Shown here one piece after another: positions 24,237 to 31,953 of a DNA stretch of 44,020 nucleotides (positions are counted from its first letter, which is position 1; the number at the start of each line of letters is the position of its first letter). A program made the translations under genes and the position numbers. Under the pieces are notes generated by a model. It was not told the origin of the DNA, made no database searches, and saw only the letters and a list, made by a program, of their open reading frames with translations. Source of the stretch: Gammaproteobacteria bacterium (GTDB lineage Bacteria > Pseudomonadota > Gammaproteobacteria > Burkholderiales > Burkholderiaceae_B). The stretch is taken from assembly GCA_018812945.1 (NCBI GenBank), contig JAHJCM010000048.1, positions 1 to 44,020 of the forward strand. The letters run 5' to 3'.

Positions 24237-25658
24237 TTACTTCAAAGGATAGGCCTCGTTGGTGAACTTCAGCACCATGAAGCCGTTGTCCTGGCAAGTC
24301 ACCCAGAGTTGATCGCTTCCTACAAAGCGGGGCGGCGAGCTGCACCAGTCAGTGCTTAGATCTCCTCCAATCGCGCTGCTGGCATGCTCAGAACCCGCCA
24401 ATTGTGCTTTTTTCTCGGATTGTGCAGGTGGGTTGTAGTAAGCGATTTCTTTGCCCGCCAGTGGATTGCGAATATCAAACACACGCACACCCGATTGAAA
24501 ATAGCCGCATGCAATGGCAGTTGGATTTATTTTCCGGTCTACGCCGCAGTAATGCCCTTCGTAGCCAAAGCTCCCATTGTTTGCAGTGTCTGCTGCACGA
24601 ATTGCGGAATTTTCTTCGGCATGAATGGCCAGTTTCAGCTTGGATACAACCACAGGTGTGGTTTCATCTGAAATGTCGATAATTCTTGCTGCACCGGCTC
24701 CACCCTCATCTACCGCAATTACAAACGGTTTCCCGTTGTAGGAAACTGGAATGGTGTGCTGGCTCAAGTCGCCGTCCTCCCAGTACACACTACCTACTTC
24801 GGACAACATCGGCACCGGGTCTCTGTTTTGAATGCTGCTGGTATCCAGAATGATCACGCCAGGTGGGGTCAGTGACGTCAGGTACATGCGGTTGCCGTCT
24901 TCGCTCAACTCAAAGCCATGATTGCTGGGAGACGCAACCGTGGTGTACAGGATGCGCGGAAGGCTCGGGTTGCTGGTGTCGATTGCGGTAATACTGCCCG
25001 GGTTCAGGCCCGTTGCCCAATAGGTGTTGCCATCCGGCGACCATGCGCCTTCATGACCAATCAGGTTGGCAGGCAATGTCAGGTTGGCCGCAAATGAATT
25101 CAGTAGGGTTGGCTTCGCACAATCGGTACCGATGTCGTAAATATCAAAGAAGCCAGCGCTAAGTACAGGTCCTACCGCAACGCCGCCTAACAAACCCCTT
25201 GCTTCGTTCACTTTTAGCGACTCCCAAGTGCTCTGCAAAAATGCAGGGCTGGTCAGGTTTGTTGACAGCGTTGGGTTGCTGGGGTTGCTTGCATCAATCA
25301 CCTGAACACCTTGCGACACCTTCTTGGGGATACCTGTAAACGTGGTGCCCATGTAGGAGCAGGTTTTGTAAGAAGGATTCACCCAAGTGCTGCCTTCGCC
25401 TTGGTACTGACCAACCAGTTCCATGTTGCACTTGTAGCCTTGCTTGCTGCGTCCGCTTTCCCGGTCGGCCAATGATACTTGGCCTTGGAGTCCGGTCTCC
25501 GGCACCGAGCCTGCGCCACATTGCGCCGGTGTCACGAAACTTGCGCCGCTTAATTCATTAGGTGCCGTGCGGTTGGAAGTTGTACCGCCATCATCGTCAG
25601 ACCCACATGCAGCCAAAGTGGCAGCACCTGCAATCAACCAAAGTACATTGTGTTTCAT
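24237..25658 (-). CDS. LVIVD-repeat beta-propeller lipoprotein
   Basis: Envelope lipoprotein of 473 residues. The N-terminus MKHNVLWLIAGAATLAACGS has a lipobox (LAAC, Cys18). The body contains repeated blade-like segments of the LVIVD type: SQGVQVIDASNPSNPTLS, GSITAIDTSNPSLPRILY, PGVIILDTSSIQNRDPVP, ARIIDISDETTPVVVSKL and SGVRVFDIRNPLAGKEIAYY, each a short beta hairpin with DxSxPxxP. Six or seven blades are likely, forming a surface propeller. No enzyme motif is evident; a binding or scaffold role is inferred. GGAGA precedes the ATG. Its stop abuts the PhaC-like gene's stop. Confidence 0.85.
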   Translation of the reverse strand: MKHNVLWLIAGAATLAACGSDDDGGTTSNRTAPNELSGASFVTPAQCGAGSVPETGLQGQVSLADRESGRSKQGYKCNMELVGQYQGEGSTWVNPSYKTCSYMGTTFTGIPKKVSQGVQVIDASNPSNPTLSTNLTSPAFLQSTWESLKVNEARGLLGGVAVGPVLSAGFFDIYDIGTDCAKPTLLNSFAANLTLPANLIGHEGAWSPDGNTYWATGLNPGSITAIDTSNPSLPRILYTTVASPSNHGFELSEDGNRMYLTSLTPPGVIILDTSSIQNRDPVPMLSEVGSVYWEDGDLSQHTIPVSYNGKPFVIAVDEGGAGAARIIDISDETTPVVVSKLKLAIHAEENSAIRAADTANNGSFGYEGHYCGVDRKINPTAIACGYFQSGVRVFDIRNPLAGKEIAYYNPPAQSEKKAQLAGSEHASSAIGGDLSTDWCSSPPRFVGSDQLWVTCQDNGFMVLKFTNEAYPLK

Positions 25659-25796
25659 CGCCCTGTCTCCTCTCTAATTTTTTGTTAGCGTAGAGCACGG
25701 CCACTTACTGTTTTCTGACAGTTAACCAACTCCTTACAAAACTTCAGCATGTGCTGTCGGCGTTATTACGGGGTTTGTGGGTACAAATATTCACTG

Positions 25797-26462
25797 TCAG
25801 TTGTCTAGTTGAGTCAACAGTTTTTTCATCGCTGTTATTTCTGCGTTCTGTTCGCGAATCAGTGCTTTGGCCAAACCCTTCACCAGCAAGGATTGACCAT
25901 GGTTAATCGCAAACCGTGCCATCGGAATTGCGGCTTCGTGGTGCTTGATCATGGCCTCAAGGAAATTTCGCTCCAGTTCTGCTCCGTTCAGAGATCTCAT
26001 GTGATTGAGCTCATTCACATTTAACATTCCCGGCATTTGGCCTTTTGTTGACTTGCATTGGGTGATGTAAAGAAGGTCTTGAACATTGGTCACACCCTTG
26101 GCATTTTCTACCCAGGCCATGGGTGCATTGGCGGGGGGAGTCACTCTTTGACCCCAGGCCGTCAGCCATCCTTTCATTTGTCCGATTTCTTGAAGCTGTG
26201 CCGTCAAAATCCCGTAGGCCAGCAAATCAATATTGGCTGAAACCTTGCCTTTAACGATGCTAGCCATCGAGATTGCTTGATCGTGATGAATGATCATGCT
26301 TTGAGCAAAACCGATATCAATTGAGTTGGCTTGGCTGACTGGTTTATTCGCTGTTTCGGTTGTGGCGTTGACACGGGTAGGTTCGCTATTACTACAGGCA
26401 ATGCCAACGGCGATACCAATCAACAAAAGACAGGCTGCGTATGAAAGTTGTTGTTTCGACAT
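25797..26462 (-). CDS. DUF305 protein with two HHxxAIxMA motifs
   Basis: A 221-residue secreted or anchored protein of the DUF305 family (ferritin-like four-helix pattern). The N-terminal stretch LSYAACLLLIGIAVGIACS ends in a possible lipobox (GIAC, Cys23). Two copies of the family motif occur, MIIHHDQAISMA and MIKHHEAAIPMA, each with a His pair that could bind metal. The function of the family is not settled; metal handling has been suggested. It is upstream of the LVIVD lipoprotein gene on the same strand (138 bases away) and divergent from the ChaN-like gene. Confidence 0.88.
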   Translation of the reverse strand: MSKQQLSYAACLLLIGIAVGIACSNSEPTRVNATTETANKPVSQANSIDIGFAQSMIIHHDQAISMASIVKGKVSANIDLLAYGILTAQLQEIGQMKGWLTAWGQRVTPPANAPMAWVENAKGVTNVQDLLYITQCKSTKGQMPGMLNVNELNHMRSLNGAELERNFLEAMIKHHEAAIPMARFAINHGQSLLVKGLAKALIREQNAEITAMKKLLTQLDN

Positions 26463-26632
26463 AAGGACGCCAGGATAGATTAATCGTTGTTATTGCTTGC
26501 TGAGACTCTTACTGAATGGAACGTTTGTTTGGATGTAGTATCCAAGAACAGATAGTCTGCAAGGTGGGATGTGGCATGCTGAAATCCAGACGAAAAATTC
26601 TTCAGGCCAGCGCAGGCAAAGGGATAGTTTCA

Positions 26633-27469
26633 ATGGCAGTACCCACACGAAGTTTGTTCGCTCTGTGCGCTGTGCTGGTGGCAGCCGCCTGTTCAATGCT
26701 GCCCGCAGCGCAATCGGCCAAGCGGGCAGCACCCACTGTGTGGCTTATGGGCGAGGTTCACGATAACCCCCAAGCCCACCAGGCGCGGTATGAAATCATT
26801 GCTAACAAAGTCAAACAAGGTTGGCGGCCTGCCATCGTGATGGAGCAGTTTGACCGCGAACACCAAGGCCTGTTGCGCACTGCGCAAGATGAATGCAAAA
26901 CCGCAGCCTGCATCACTTCCAAACCGTGGGCGGAAAAGTGGCAGTGGGAACTCTATGAGCCAATCATTCAGCTGGCGCTTGATTACCAACTGCCTTTGTT
27001 GGCGGCCAATGTGTCGCGCGAGGACGCAAACCGGATTGTGAAGGGGGGCTATGCCGCTGCACTGGACCCAGACACCATCGCACACTATGAATTGAATCAA
27101 CCGCTGCCCACAACAATGGCTGAGCAGCATCGCCGAAACATTGTTGAAGGCCACTGCAACATGCTGCCACCTCATGTGGCAGAGAAAATGATTCCTGCAC
27201 AGGTGGCTCGCGATGTCTGGATGGCCAATGTAATCGCGCAGCAAGCCGAACAACGCGATGTGGTTTTGATTGCGGGCAACGGCCATGTTCAAAAAGATGT
27301 CGGCGTGCTGCAGTGGTTGCCCGTTACACTACAACGAACAACAACTGTGTATGGTTTCATTGAGAATTCGCAAGCGGGTGGCTCTGAGCAATTCGATGTA
27401 CTGGCGCAGGTACCGGCGCATCCCCGTGAAGACCCTTGCGAGGCATTCAAGGCCATGATGAAAAAATAA
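26633..27469 (+). CDS. ChaN-like lipoprotein
   Basis: A 278-residue protein of the ChaN/TIKI-like family. The chosen ATG begins MAVPTRSLFALCAVLVAAACS, a lipoprotein signal with Cys20 in AAAC; in-frame starts at 26516 and 26576 add a charged N-terminus without signal character. The family signature VWLMGEVHDNPQAHQARYE (conserved GExHDN) is followed by PAIVMEQFDREHQ, where the Glu and His are also conserved. ChaN binds haem in Campylobacter and is thought to take part in iron acquisition; other relatives are metalloproteases. Next comes the HExxH protein, 26 bases downstream on the same strand, so the two may be co-transcribed. Confidence 0.85.
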   Translation: MAVPTRSLFALCAVLVAAACSMLPAAQSAKRAAPTVWLMGEVHDNPQAHQARYEIIANKVKQGWRPAIVMEQFDREHQGLLRTAQDECKTAACITSKPWAEKWQWELYEPIIQLALDYQLPLLAANVSREDANRIVKGGYAAALDPDTIAHYELNQPLPTTMAEQHRRNIVEGHCNMLPPHVAEKMIPAQVARDVWMANVIAQQAEQRDVVLIAGNGHVQKDVGVLQWLPVTLQRTTTVYGFIENSQAGGSEQFDVLAQVPAHPREDPCEAFKAMMKK

Positions 27470-27495
27470 GCCACACACTGGCAGGGGGCAAACAA

Positions 27496-28164
27496 GTGGG
27501 TAGTTCATTGCATTGGCGGTGCGCTGGCGCGCTACTGCTCGGCGCAGCGGCGTTTCATTCGCAACCATTGAAAGCCAATGGGTTCGAAGATTTCGATGAC
27601 GCTGAATTGATTGATCACATCGCCGGCAGTGTTGCACGTGGCTACGGACGCATGTATGGCTATGGCGTCGATTTCAGATTGATCGGAAAAGAAACGCCGC
27701 ACCAATCGCCCTTGCTGGTCCAGTACAACGCCCCGCTGAAGCGATGTACTTTTTTCATCAGTACCCGCGATACAACTTGGCACAGCTTTGAGCAATATCT
27801 GGAATTTTTCGAAGATTTGCCCAAGCAAGTGGTGTACGAGGCCTTCTTCGCGCATGAATCAGGCCATTGCGTTCAAATGCGGGAGCAAATTGATTTTGGA
27901 CCTGTTCGGCGTCGTCACCGTGAGGAATTGTATGCAGATGTGTTTGCCCTGTCGCATGTCGAGCGTTACTACCCCAAGCACCGCAAAGCATTTCAGGAGG
28001 CGCAGTTGAAAATGCGCCGTGCTGCGTTGGGCATTCAAAACGAATATGACTTTTACAAAGAATTGCTGAAGTTGCATTACAGCCCTGGTCTTCAATCGGC
28101 ATTGAAAGTGAAAAATCCGCAGGAAAGAGCGTACTCAATAGCCAAGGCGGTGGATCTGTTGTGA
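27496..28164 (+). CDS. Exported protein with an HExxH metal-binding motif, family unrecognised
   Basis: I do not recognise this 222-residue protein. The GTG at 27496 has AGGGGG seven bases upstream and yields a plausible signal peptide (HWRCAGALLLGAAAF) ending before KANGFEDF. A longer reading at 27436 would need TTG inside the ChaN-like gene. Notable features are AFFAHESGHCVQM, a zinc-metallopeptidase-like HExxH with a possible third ligand in the downstream REELYADVFALSHVE (Glu or His, as in gluzincins or ABC types), and an arginine-lysine-rich C-terminus. The EELYADxFA segment is typical of peptidase third-ligand helices. It could be a small secreted metallopeptidase, but catalysis is unproven. 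A candidate OhrR-type operator lies just after its stop. Confidence 0.7.
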   Translation: MGSSLHWRCAGALLLGAAAFHSQPLKANGFEDFDDAELIDHIAGSVARGYGRMYGYGVDFRLIGKETPHQSPLLVQYNAPLKRCTFFISTRDTTWHSFEQYLEFFEDLPKQVVYEAFFAHESGHCVQMREQIDFGPVRRRHREELYADVFALSHVERYYPKHRKAFQEAQLKMRRAALGIQNEYDFYKELLKLHYSPGLQSALKVKNPQERAYSIAKAVDLL

Positions 28165-28170
28165 TAGTTT

Positions 28171-28184
28171 GTTATCGTGATAAG
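28171..28184. promoter_or_regulatory. Candidate OhrR operator upstream of the dienelactone hydrolase gene
   Basis: GTTATCGTGATAAG contains the perfect TTATC-GT-GATAA inverted repeat. It shares the GTTAYYGYGATAA pattern with two sites before ohr in this window. It is 41 bases before the hydrolase start, so a MarR-type regulator would cover the promoter. Confidence 0.6.
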
Positions 28185-28224
28185 CAATTAGGCTTAATCC
28201 CAAGGAAGCACAGGAGCAGTAAAC

Positions 28225-29091
28225 ATGGATCAAATGAAATTTGGCTTGGCAGAGAAAATCAATGAAACAACCGTTAGTCGCCGGGGCTTTTTGCTCACTT
28301 CGCTGGCAGGCGGTTTCGCGGTGGCTTCAGAGCCCCTGTTTGCCCAAGCCATCAAAACAGACACACAGGGCATTACTGCTGGTGAAGTGAAAGTACCTGT
28401 CAAGGATGGACAAATTCCAGCCTACCGCGCCATGCCTGCCAAAGGTGGAAATTTCCCTGTCATCCTTGTGATTCAGGAAATTTTCGGTGTTCACGAATAC
28501 ATTCAGGACATTTGCAGGCGCTTGGCCAAGCAAGGCTACTATGCGATTGCCCCGGCGCTGTTCAGCCGCGAAGCGGATGTTTCCAACATGAGTCTCGATG
28601 CAATCCTGAAAGAAGTAGTGCCTGTGGTGCCCGATGCTCAAGTGATGATCGACATCGACTCCACCGTGGCTTTTGCCAAGGCCAGTGGCAAGGCCAACAC
28701 TGCCCGCTTGGGGATCGTGGGCTACTGCTGGGGTGGCCGCACCGTGTGGCTCTATGCCAATCACAACCCTGCCGTTAAAGCAGGCGTGGCTTATTATGGC
28801 CTGCTTGCTGGTTTGAAAGGCCCCAACAAGCCCGCAGACCCGGTGGATGTGGCTGCAAACCTGAAAGTGCCGGTGCTGGGCCTTTATGCCGGTGAAGACA
28901 GTTTTGTGCCCGATGAAGTGGTCGACAAAATGCGAAACGAATTAGGCAAAGGCAACAGTGCTTCTGAAATCGTGGTGTTCCCTGCGGTAAACCATGGTTT
29001 TCATGCGGATTACCGCCCCACTTACGACCGACGGGCCGCCACGTATGCCTGGAAGCTGACTTTGGACTGGTTTAAGGAACGAGGCGTGTAA
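28225..29091 (+). CDS. Exported dienelactone hydrolase family protein
   Basis: A 288-residue alpha/beta-hydrolase of the dienelactone hydrolase family. The nucleophile is Cys168 in GYCWGGRT, with Asp225 in GEDSFVPD and His257 in VNHGFHAD, and Glu85 in QEIFGVHEY as the family's gate residue. A twin-arginine signal SRRGFLLTSLAGG (18-30) and a cleavage-like FAQA near 39-42 predict Tat export, unusual for a carboxymethylenebutenolidase, so the protein probably acts on an ester in the periplasm. AGGAG precedes the ATG. The upstream operator resembles those of ohr, so it may be part of an organic-peroxide response. Substrate unknown. Confidence 0.9.
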   Translation: MDQMKFGLAEKINETTVSRRGFLLTSLAGGFAVASEPLFAQAIKTDTQGITAGEVKVPVKDGQIPAYRAMPAKGGNFPVILVIQEIFGVHEYIQDICRRLAKQGYYAIAPALFSREADVSNMSLDAILKEVVPVVPDAQVMIDIDSTVAFAKASGKANTARLGIVGYCWGGRTVWLYANHNPAVKAGVAYYGLLAGLKGPNKPADPVDVAANLKVPVLGLYAGEDSFVPDEVVDKMRNELGKGNSASEIVVFPAVNHGFHADYRPTYDRRAATYAWKLTLDWFKERGV

Positions 29092-29109
29092 TTCGGGGTT
29101 CAGACGGGT

Positions 29110-29183
29110 GCGGTTTGAGGTGAATTGTCTGCATTCATGCAAGATTGTCTTGGATTGACTTAGACAAGGATGACTCAAACCGC
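29110..29183. repeat. Nested inverted repeat between dienelactone hydrolase and ohrR
   Basis: The outer arms GCGGTTTGAG and CTCAAACCGC (29110-29119, 29174-29183) are perfect complements. An inner pair TTGTCT/AGACAA (29145-29150, 29162-29167) and a small TGCAT-TC-ATGCA are also present. The element sits between the hydrolase stop and the ohrR start. It may be a terminator without a T-run, or a regulatory RNA fold. Confidence 0.55.
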
Positions 29184-29235
29184 TCAAGCGTTTACACTTG
29201 ATACACCCCAATCGTTTGGTTAAAACTCCAACAAC

Positions 29236-29673
29236 ATGAAAACCGAGAATCCTTTAGCGCTAGACAATCAGCTTTGTTTCTCTTTGTATGCCACTTCCCT
29301 GGCAATCACCCAGGTTTACAAGCCCCTGTTGCAACCTTTGGGCTTAACCTTTCCGCAGTATCTGGTGATGATGATCCTGTGGAAAGAGGACGGTGTCAGC
29401 CTCATCAATGTGGCCCGTCAGCTGGGCCAACAGCCAGGCGCACTGACGCCAGTGATCAAACGCATGGCTGAACAAGGCCTGTTGACCCGCAATCGAAGTA
29501 CCGATGATGAAAGGCAACTGCAAATTTACCTCACTGAAGAAGGCAAGCGGATTCGGGAAAAAGCGCTGGACGTTTACGCGTGTGTGGTTGAACAATGTGG
29601 CATGACACCCATGGACATTCATCGATTGAAATGCGAATTGGATGCCTTGCGTGAACGACTGCTAAAAGCCTGA
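29236..29673 (+). CDS. ohrR: OhrR, organic-peroxide-sensing MarR repressor
   Basis: MarR-family winged-helix repressor of 145 residues that senses organic hydroperoxides through a reactive Cys. The OhrR hallmark LDNQLCFSLYATS puts that residue at Cys14, close to Cys15/22 of characterised OhrRs. LGLTFPQYLVMMILW (36-50) is also diagnostic, and the wing region is RNRSTDDERQLQIYLT. Further Cys at 116, 121 and 133 mean a two-cysteine disulfide mechanism is possible. It stands just upstream of ohr, as in the classic system. It probably represses ohr through the two inverted repeats, and perhaps the hydrolase through the third. Confidence 0.93.
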   Translation: MKTENPLALDNQLCFSLYATSLAITQVYKPLLQPLGLTFPQYLVMMILWKEDGVSLINVARQLGQQPGALTPVIKRMAEQGLLTRNRSTDDERQLQIYLTEEGKRIREKALDVYACVVEQCGMTPMDIHRLKCELDALRERLLKA

Positions 29674-29690
29674 TCACTTGTTCGTAATTG

Positions 29691-29704
29691 GTTATTGCGA
29701 TAAC
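29691..29704. promoter_or_regulatory. Candidate OhrR operator 1 upstream of ohr
   Basis: GTTAT-TGCG-ATAAC is a perfect five-base inverted repeat with a four-base centre, 17 bases after ohrR. It matches operator 2 and the hydrolase site at nearly every position. Confidence 0.65.
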
Positions 29705-29745
29705 ATTTGCCGATCACTGGCAAATTTTATTGAATTGTTCTTGTA

Positions 29746-29767
29746 AATAGTTACTGCGATAACTATT
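29746..29767. promoter_or_regulatory. Candidate OhrR operator 2 and ohr promoter
   Basis: AATAGTTA-N6-TAACTATT has perfect eight-base arms around CTGCGA. Its right arm includes a GATAAC that, 17 bases after TTGTTC, could serve as the -10 of the ohr promoter, so repressor binding would occlude polymerase. It lies 35 bases before the ohr start. Confidence 0.7.
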
Positions 29768-29801
29768 TGCTGCTTCATCCACCTAATCAAAGGAGAAAAC
29801 A

Positions 29802-30224
29802 ATGCAAGTCGTGTACTCAACCAAAGCCACATCCACCGGCGGCCGTGAAGGCGGCTCAGCCACCGACGACGGGCGCTTGAAAGTGCAACTGAGCACGCCC
29901 AAGGAGTTGGGTGGTGCCGGCGGCCCCGGTACCAATCCTGAGCAATTGTTTGCTGCCGGTTACTCGGCCTGTTTCATCGGTGCAATCAAATTTGTGGCCG
30001 GGCAGGACAAAATCAGCTTGCCTTCCGAACCTGAAATTACCGCCACAGTCGGTATTGGTGGCAACCCGAAAGGTGTTGGTTTTGCAATCACTGTGGACAT
30101 GAGCATCAAGCTGGACGGCATGGACAAAGCTGCAGCCAATGCGCTGGTGGAGAAGGCGCACCAGGTATGCCCGTACTCCAATGCAACCCGTAACAATGTG
30201 GATGTAAAGTTGACTGTGGTGTAA
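29802..30224 (+). CDS. ohr: Organic hydroperoxide resistance protein Ohr
   Basis: Thiol peroxidase of the Ohr/OsmC family, 140 residues, reducing organic hydroperoxides in the cytoplasm. The peroxidatic Cys57 is in GYSACFIGA and the resolving Cys123 in QVCPYSNATRNN. Arg15 (GGREG) and Glu47 (NPEQLF), which activate the thiol, are in the positions seen in Xylella Ohr. The ribosome-binding site AAGGAG is eight bases before the ATG. Expression is expected to be repressed by the adjacent OhrR and induced by organic peroxides. The gene is followed by a strong terminator. Confidence 0.96.
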   Translation: MQVVYSTKATSTGGREGGSATDDGRLKVQLSTPKELGGAGGPGTNPEQLFAAGYSACFIGAIKFVAGQDKISLPSEPEITATVGIGGNPKGVGFAITVDMSIKLDGMDKAAANALVEKAHQVCPYSNATRNNVDVKLTVV

Positions 30225-30249
30225 GCGCTCACAGGCTGTGAACCGTTTG

Positions 30250-30290
30250 AAAAGCGGTGGGCTTGAAAAGGCCCGCCGCTTTTGTTTTTT
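30250..30290 (+). terminator. Rho-independent terminator after ohr
   Basis: AAAAGCGG/CCGCTTTT with an inner GGGC/GCCC forms a strong stem, followed by TTTTGTTTTTT. It starts 25 bases after the ohr stop and separates this module from the amidoligase gene, which begins 15 bases later. Confidence 0.92.
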
Positions 30291-30304
30291 GTAGGGAAAA
30301 TTGA

Positions 30305-31294
30305 ATGCATAAGCACTATGCCAAACCCGCGTGGATAAAAAATTCAATGGGCGTTGTACGCAGTGCAGGGTTCGAACTGGAATTTGCCGGGCTTGACTTG
30401 CAAACCGCGGCCAATGCAGTCGCGAAGGCTATAAACGGCGAGGTGATCAAAGATACTCAGGCCGAATGCAAAGTGAAGCCCCCACAGTTTGGCGATTTCA
30501 AGATTGAACTGGACTGGAGCTTTGCCAAAAACATGGCGCGCAAGCGGCTCGAAGAGCAGGGGGCCAGCGAGGATGCCGTGCTGGAATTGATGGCCGACTT
30601 GGCGCGTCAGATCGTGCCTCTCGAGGTTGTTTGCCCACCTGTTCCAGTGGATCAACTCCGCATGCTTGATGACATGGTGAGCGCCTTGCAACAGGCTGGT
30701 GCGCTGGGTACGTCCGATTCACTGCTTTACGCATTTGGCGTGCACATCAATACCGAATTGCCCGCCCTTGATTCGAAAACACTGGTGCCCTATTTGCAGG
30801 CCTATTGCGTGTCGCAGTACTGGTTGATGAAGGCACATGACGTGGACACACTGCGTCGCTTAACGCCTTACATCGACACCTATCCCAAAAAGTACATCCA
30901 GGAGGTGATGACCTACACGGCCGATACACACTTGGAACAAATCATTGATGATTACCTGGAATATAACCCCACGCGTAACCGGGGCATGGATTTGCTGCCT
31001 TTATTCAAACAGATTGATGAAGCGAGGGTGCTGGCTGCGGTGCAGGATGAGCGTGTGAATGCCCGCCCTACCTTCCATTATCGCTTGCCAAATTGCGAGA
31101 TCGAAAGGCCAGGTTGGGGCTTGGCCGACAGCTGGAATATTTGGTGCGTGGTGGAACACCTGGCCGCGGACCCAGTCACATTAAGGTCCATGTGTGAACA
31201 ATGGATCGATTACAACAAGAACCTGATCAACCTGAAGGAAGAGCCTTGGCACCAGCAACTGGCGACCATTCACGAAAACCTGTTGTCGGTGTAA
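30305..31294 (+). CDS. Amidoligase-like protein (glutamine-synthetase fold)
   Basis: A 329-residue protein I assign to the putative amidoligase family related to the COOH-NH2 ligase fold. The diagnostic N-terminal strand is GFELEFAGLD (22-31, acidic pair Glu24 and Glu26). It is followed by an acidic strand FKIELDW (65-71), the LEVVCPPVP turn (106-114, matching the family's ExxSPP), GVHINTE (145-151) and RNRGMDLLPLF (224-234). Such enzymes are predicted to join an amine to a carboxylate with ATP; none of the substrates of this subgroup is known to me. It overlaps or abuts a class I glutamine-amidotransferase-like gene, a pairing reported for amidoligases, suggesting a make-and-break pair for an amide. 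Start: ATG with TAGGGA upstream. Confidence 0.75.
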   Translation: MHKHYAKPAWIKNSMGVVRSAGFELEFAGLDLQTAANAVAKAINGEVIKDTQAECKVKPPQFGDFKIELDWSFAKNMARKRLEEQGASEDAVLELMADLARQIVPLEVVCPPVPVDQLRMLDDMVSALQQAGALGTSDSLLYAFGVHINTELPALDSKTLVPYLQAYCVSQYWLMKAHDVDTLRRLTPYIDTYPKKYIQEVMTYTADTHLEQIIDDYLEYNPTRNRGMDLLPLFKQIDEARVLAAVQDERVNARPTFHYRLPNCEIERPGWGLADSWNIWCVVEHLAADPVTLRSMCEQWIDYNKNLINLKEEPWHQQLATIHENLLSV

Positions 31295-31950
31295 CTGGCA
31301 ACGCAAAGTGGTGGTCACCGTCGTGGTTCAGCATTCGGTTGGCAGTGTGGCTGGCCGGCGGCACAGCCCGACGCATCAGCGTGAGACACCCGTGGCCGAT
31401 TTCGGAAATTGATGCCTTGATTGTGAGTGGTGGTGACGACATTCACCCCTCCCTGTATGGCGAGGAGGAAGCACCCAAAGCGCATTACGACCCCGATCGC
31501 GATGCCTTGGAGCAGGCGCACATTGCGTGGGCCTTGAAGCACCAGTTACCCATGCTAGGCATTTGCCGCGGCACCCAATTGATCAATGTCAGCTTGGGTG
31601 GCAGTTTGCACATCGACATTCGTGCAAAGCGCAAGTTAACCTCGAACAGGGGCACGGTGTTGCCGCGTAAAACCGCCGCCTTGAGGGCCGGCAGTTGTCT
31701 GGCTTCGGTAACCCGTGCCAGCAGGTTGCGAATTAACAGCCTTCATCATCAGGCCATTGACCAACTTGGTGAGGGTATTCGAATTGTGGCACGAGATCTG
31801 GACGGATTCGTGCAAGCCATTGAACCCGCAGAGCACTGTCACTGGTTGGGTGTGCAGTGGCACCCAGAATATTTACTCTACCGCCCGCAGCATCGGTGCC
31901 TGTTCAAATGGCTTGTGCAACAATGCAAACAAGCTTCCCTCCGCGTCTAA
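31201..31950 (+). CDS. Class I glutamine-amidotransferase-like hydrolase (PuuD-like)
   Basis: Gamma-glutamyl-type hydrolase or amidotransferase of about 234-249 residues. The catalytic triad is Cys122 in LGICRGTQLINV, with His221 and Glu223 in VQWHPEYL. IDALIVSGGDDIHPSLYG is typical of the PuuD (gamma-glutamyl-GABA hydrolase) subgroup. The ATG at 31201 overlaps the amidoligase by 94 bases; TTG at 31246 with AAGGAAGAG upstream is an alternative, and the conserved domain starts only at RKPVVGVTGN. It probably hydrolyses or remodels the amide made by the upstream enzyme; that is inference from the pairing. The downstream yqaA-like gene begins three bases after its stop. Confidence 0.88.
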   Translation: MDRLQQEPDQPEGRALAPATGDHSRKPVVGVTGNAKWWSPSWFSIRLAVWLAGGTARRISVRHPWPISEIDALIVSGGDDIHPSLYGEEEAPKAHYDPDRDALEQAHIAWALKHQLPMLGICRGTQLINVSLGGSLHIDIRAKRKLTSNRGTVLPRKTAALRAGSCLASVTRASRLRINSLHHQAIDQLGEGIRIVARDLDGFVQAIEPAEHCHWLGVQWHPEYLLYRPQHRCLFKWLVQQCKQASLRV

Positions 31951-31953
31951 TCC

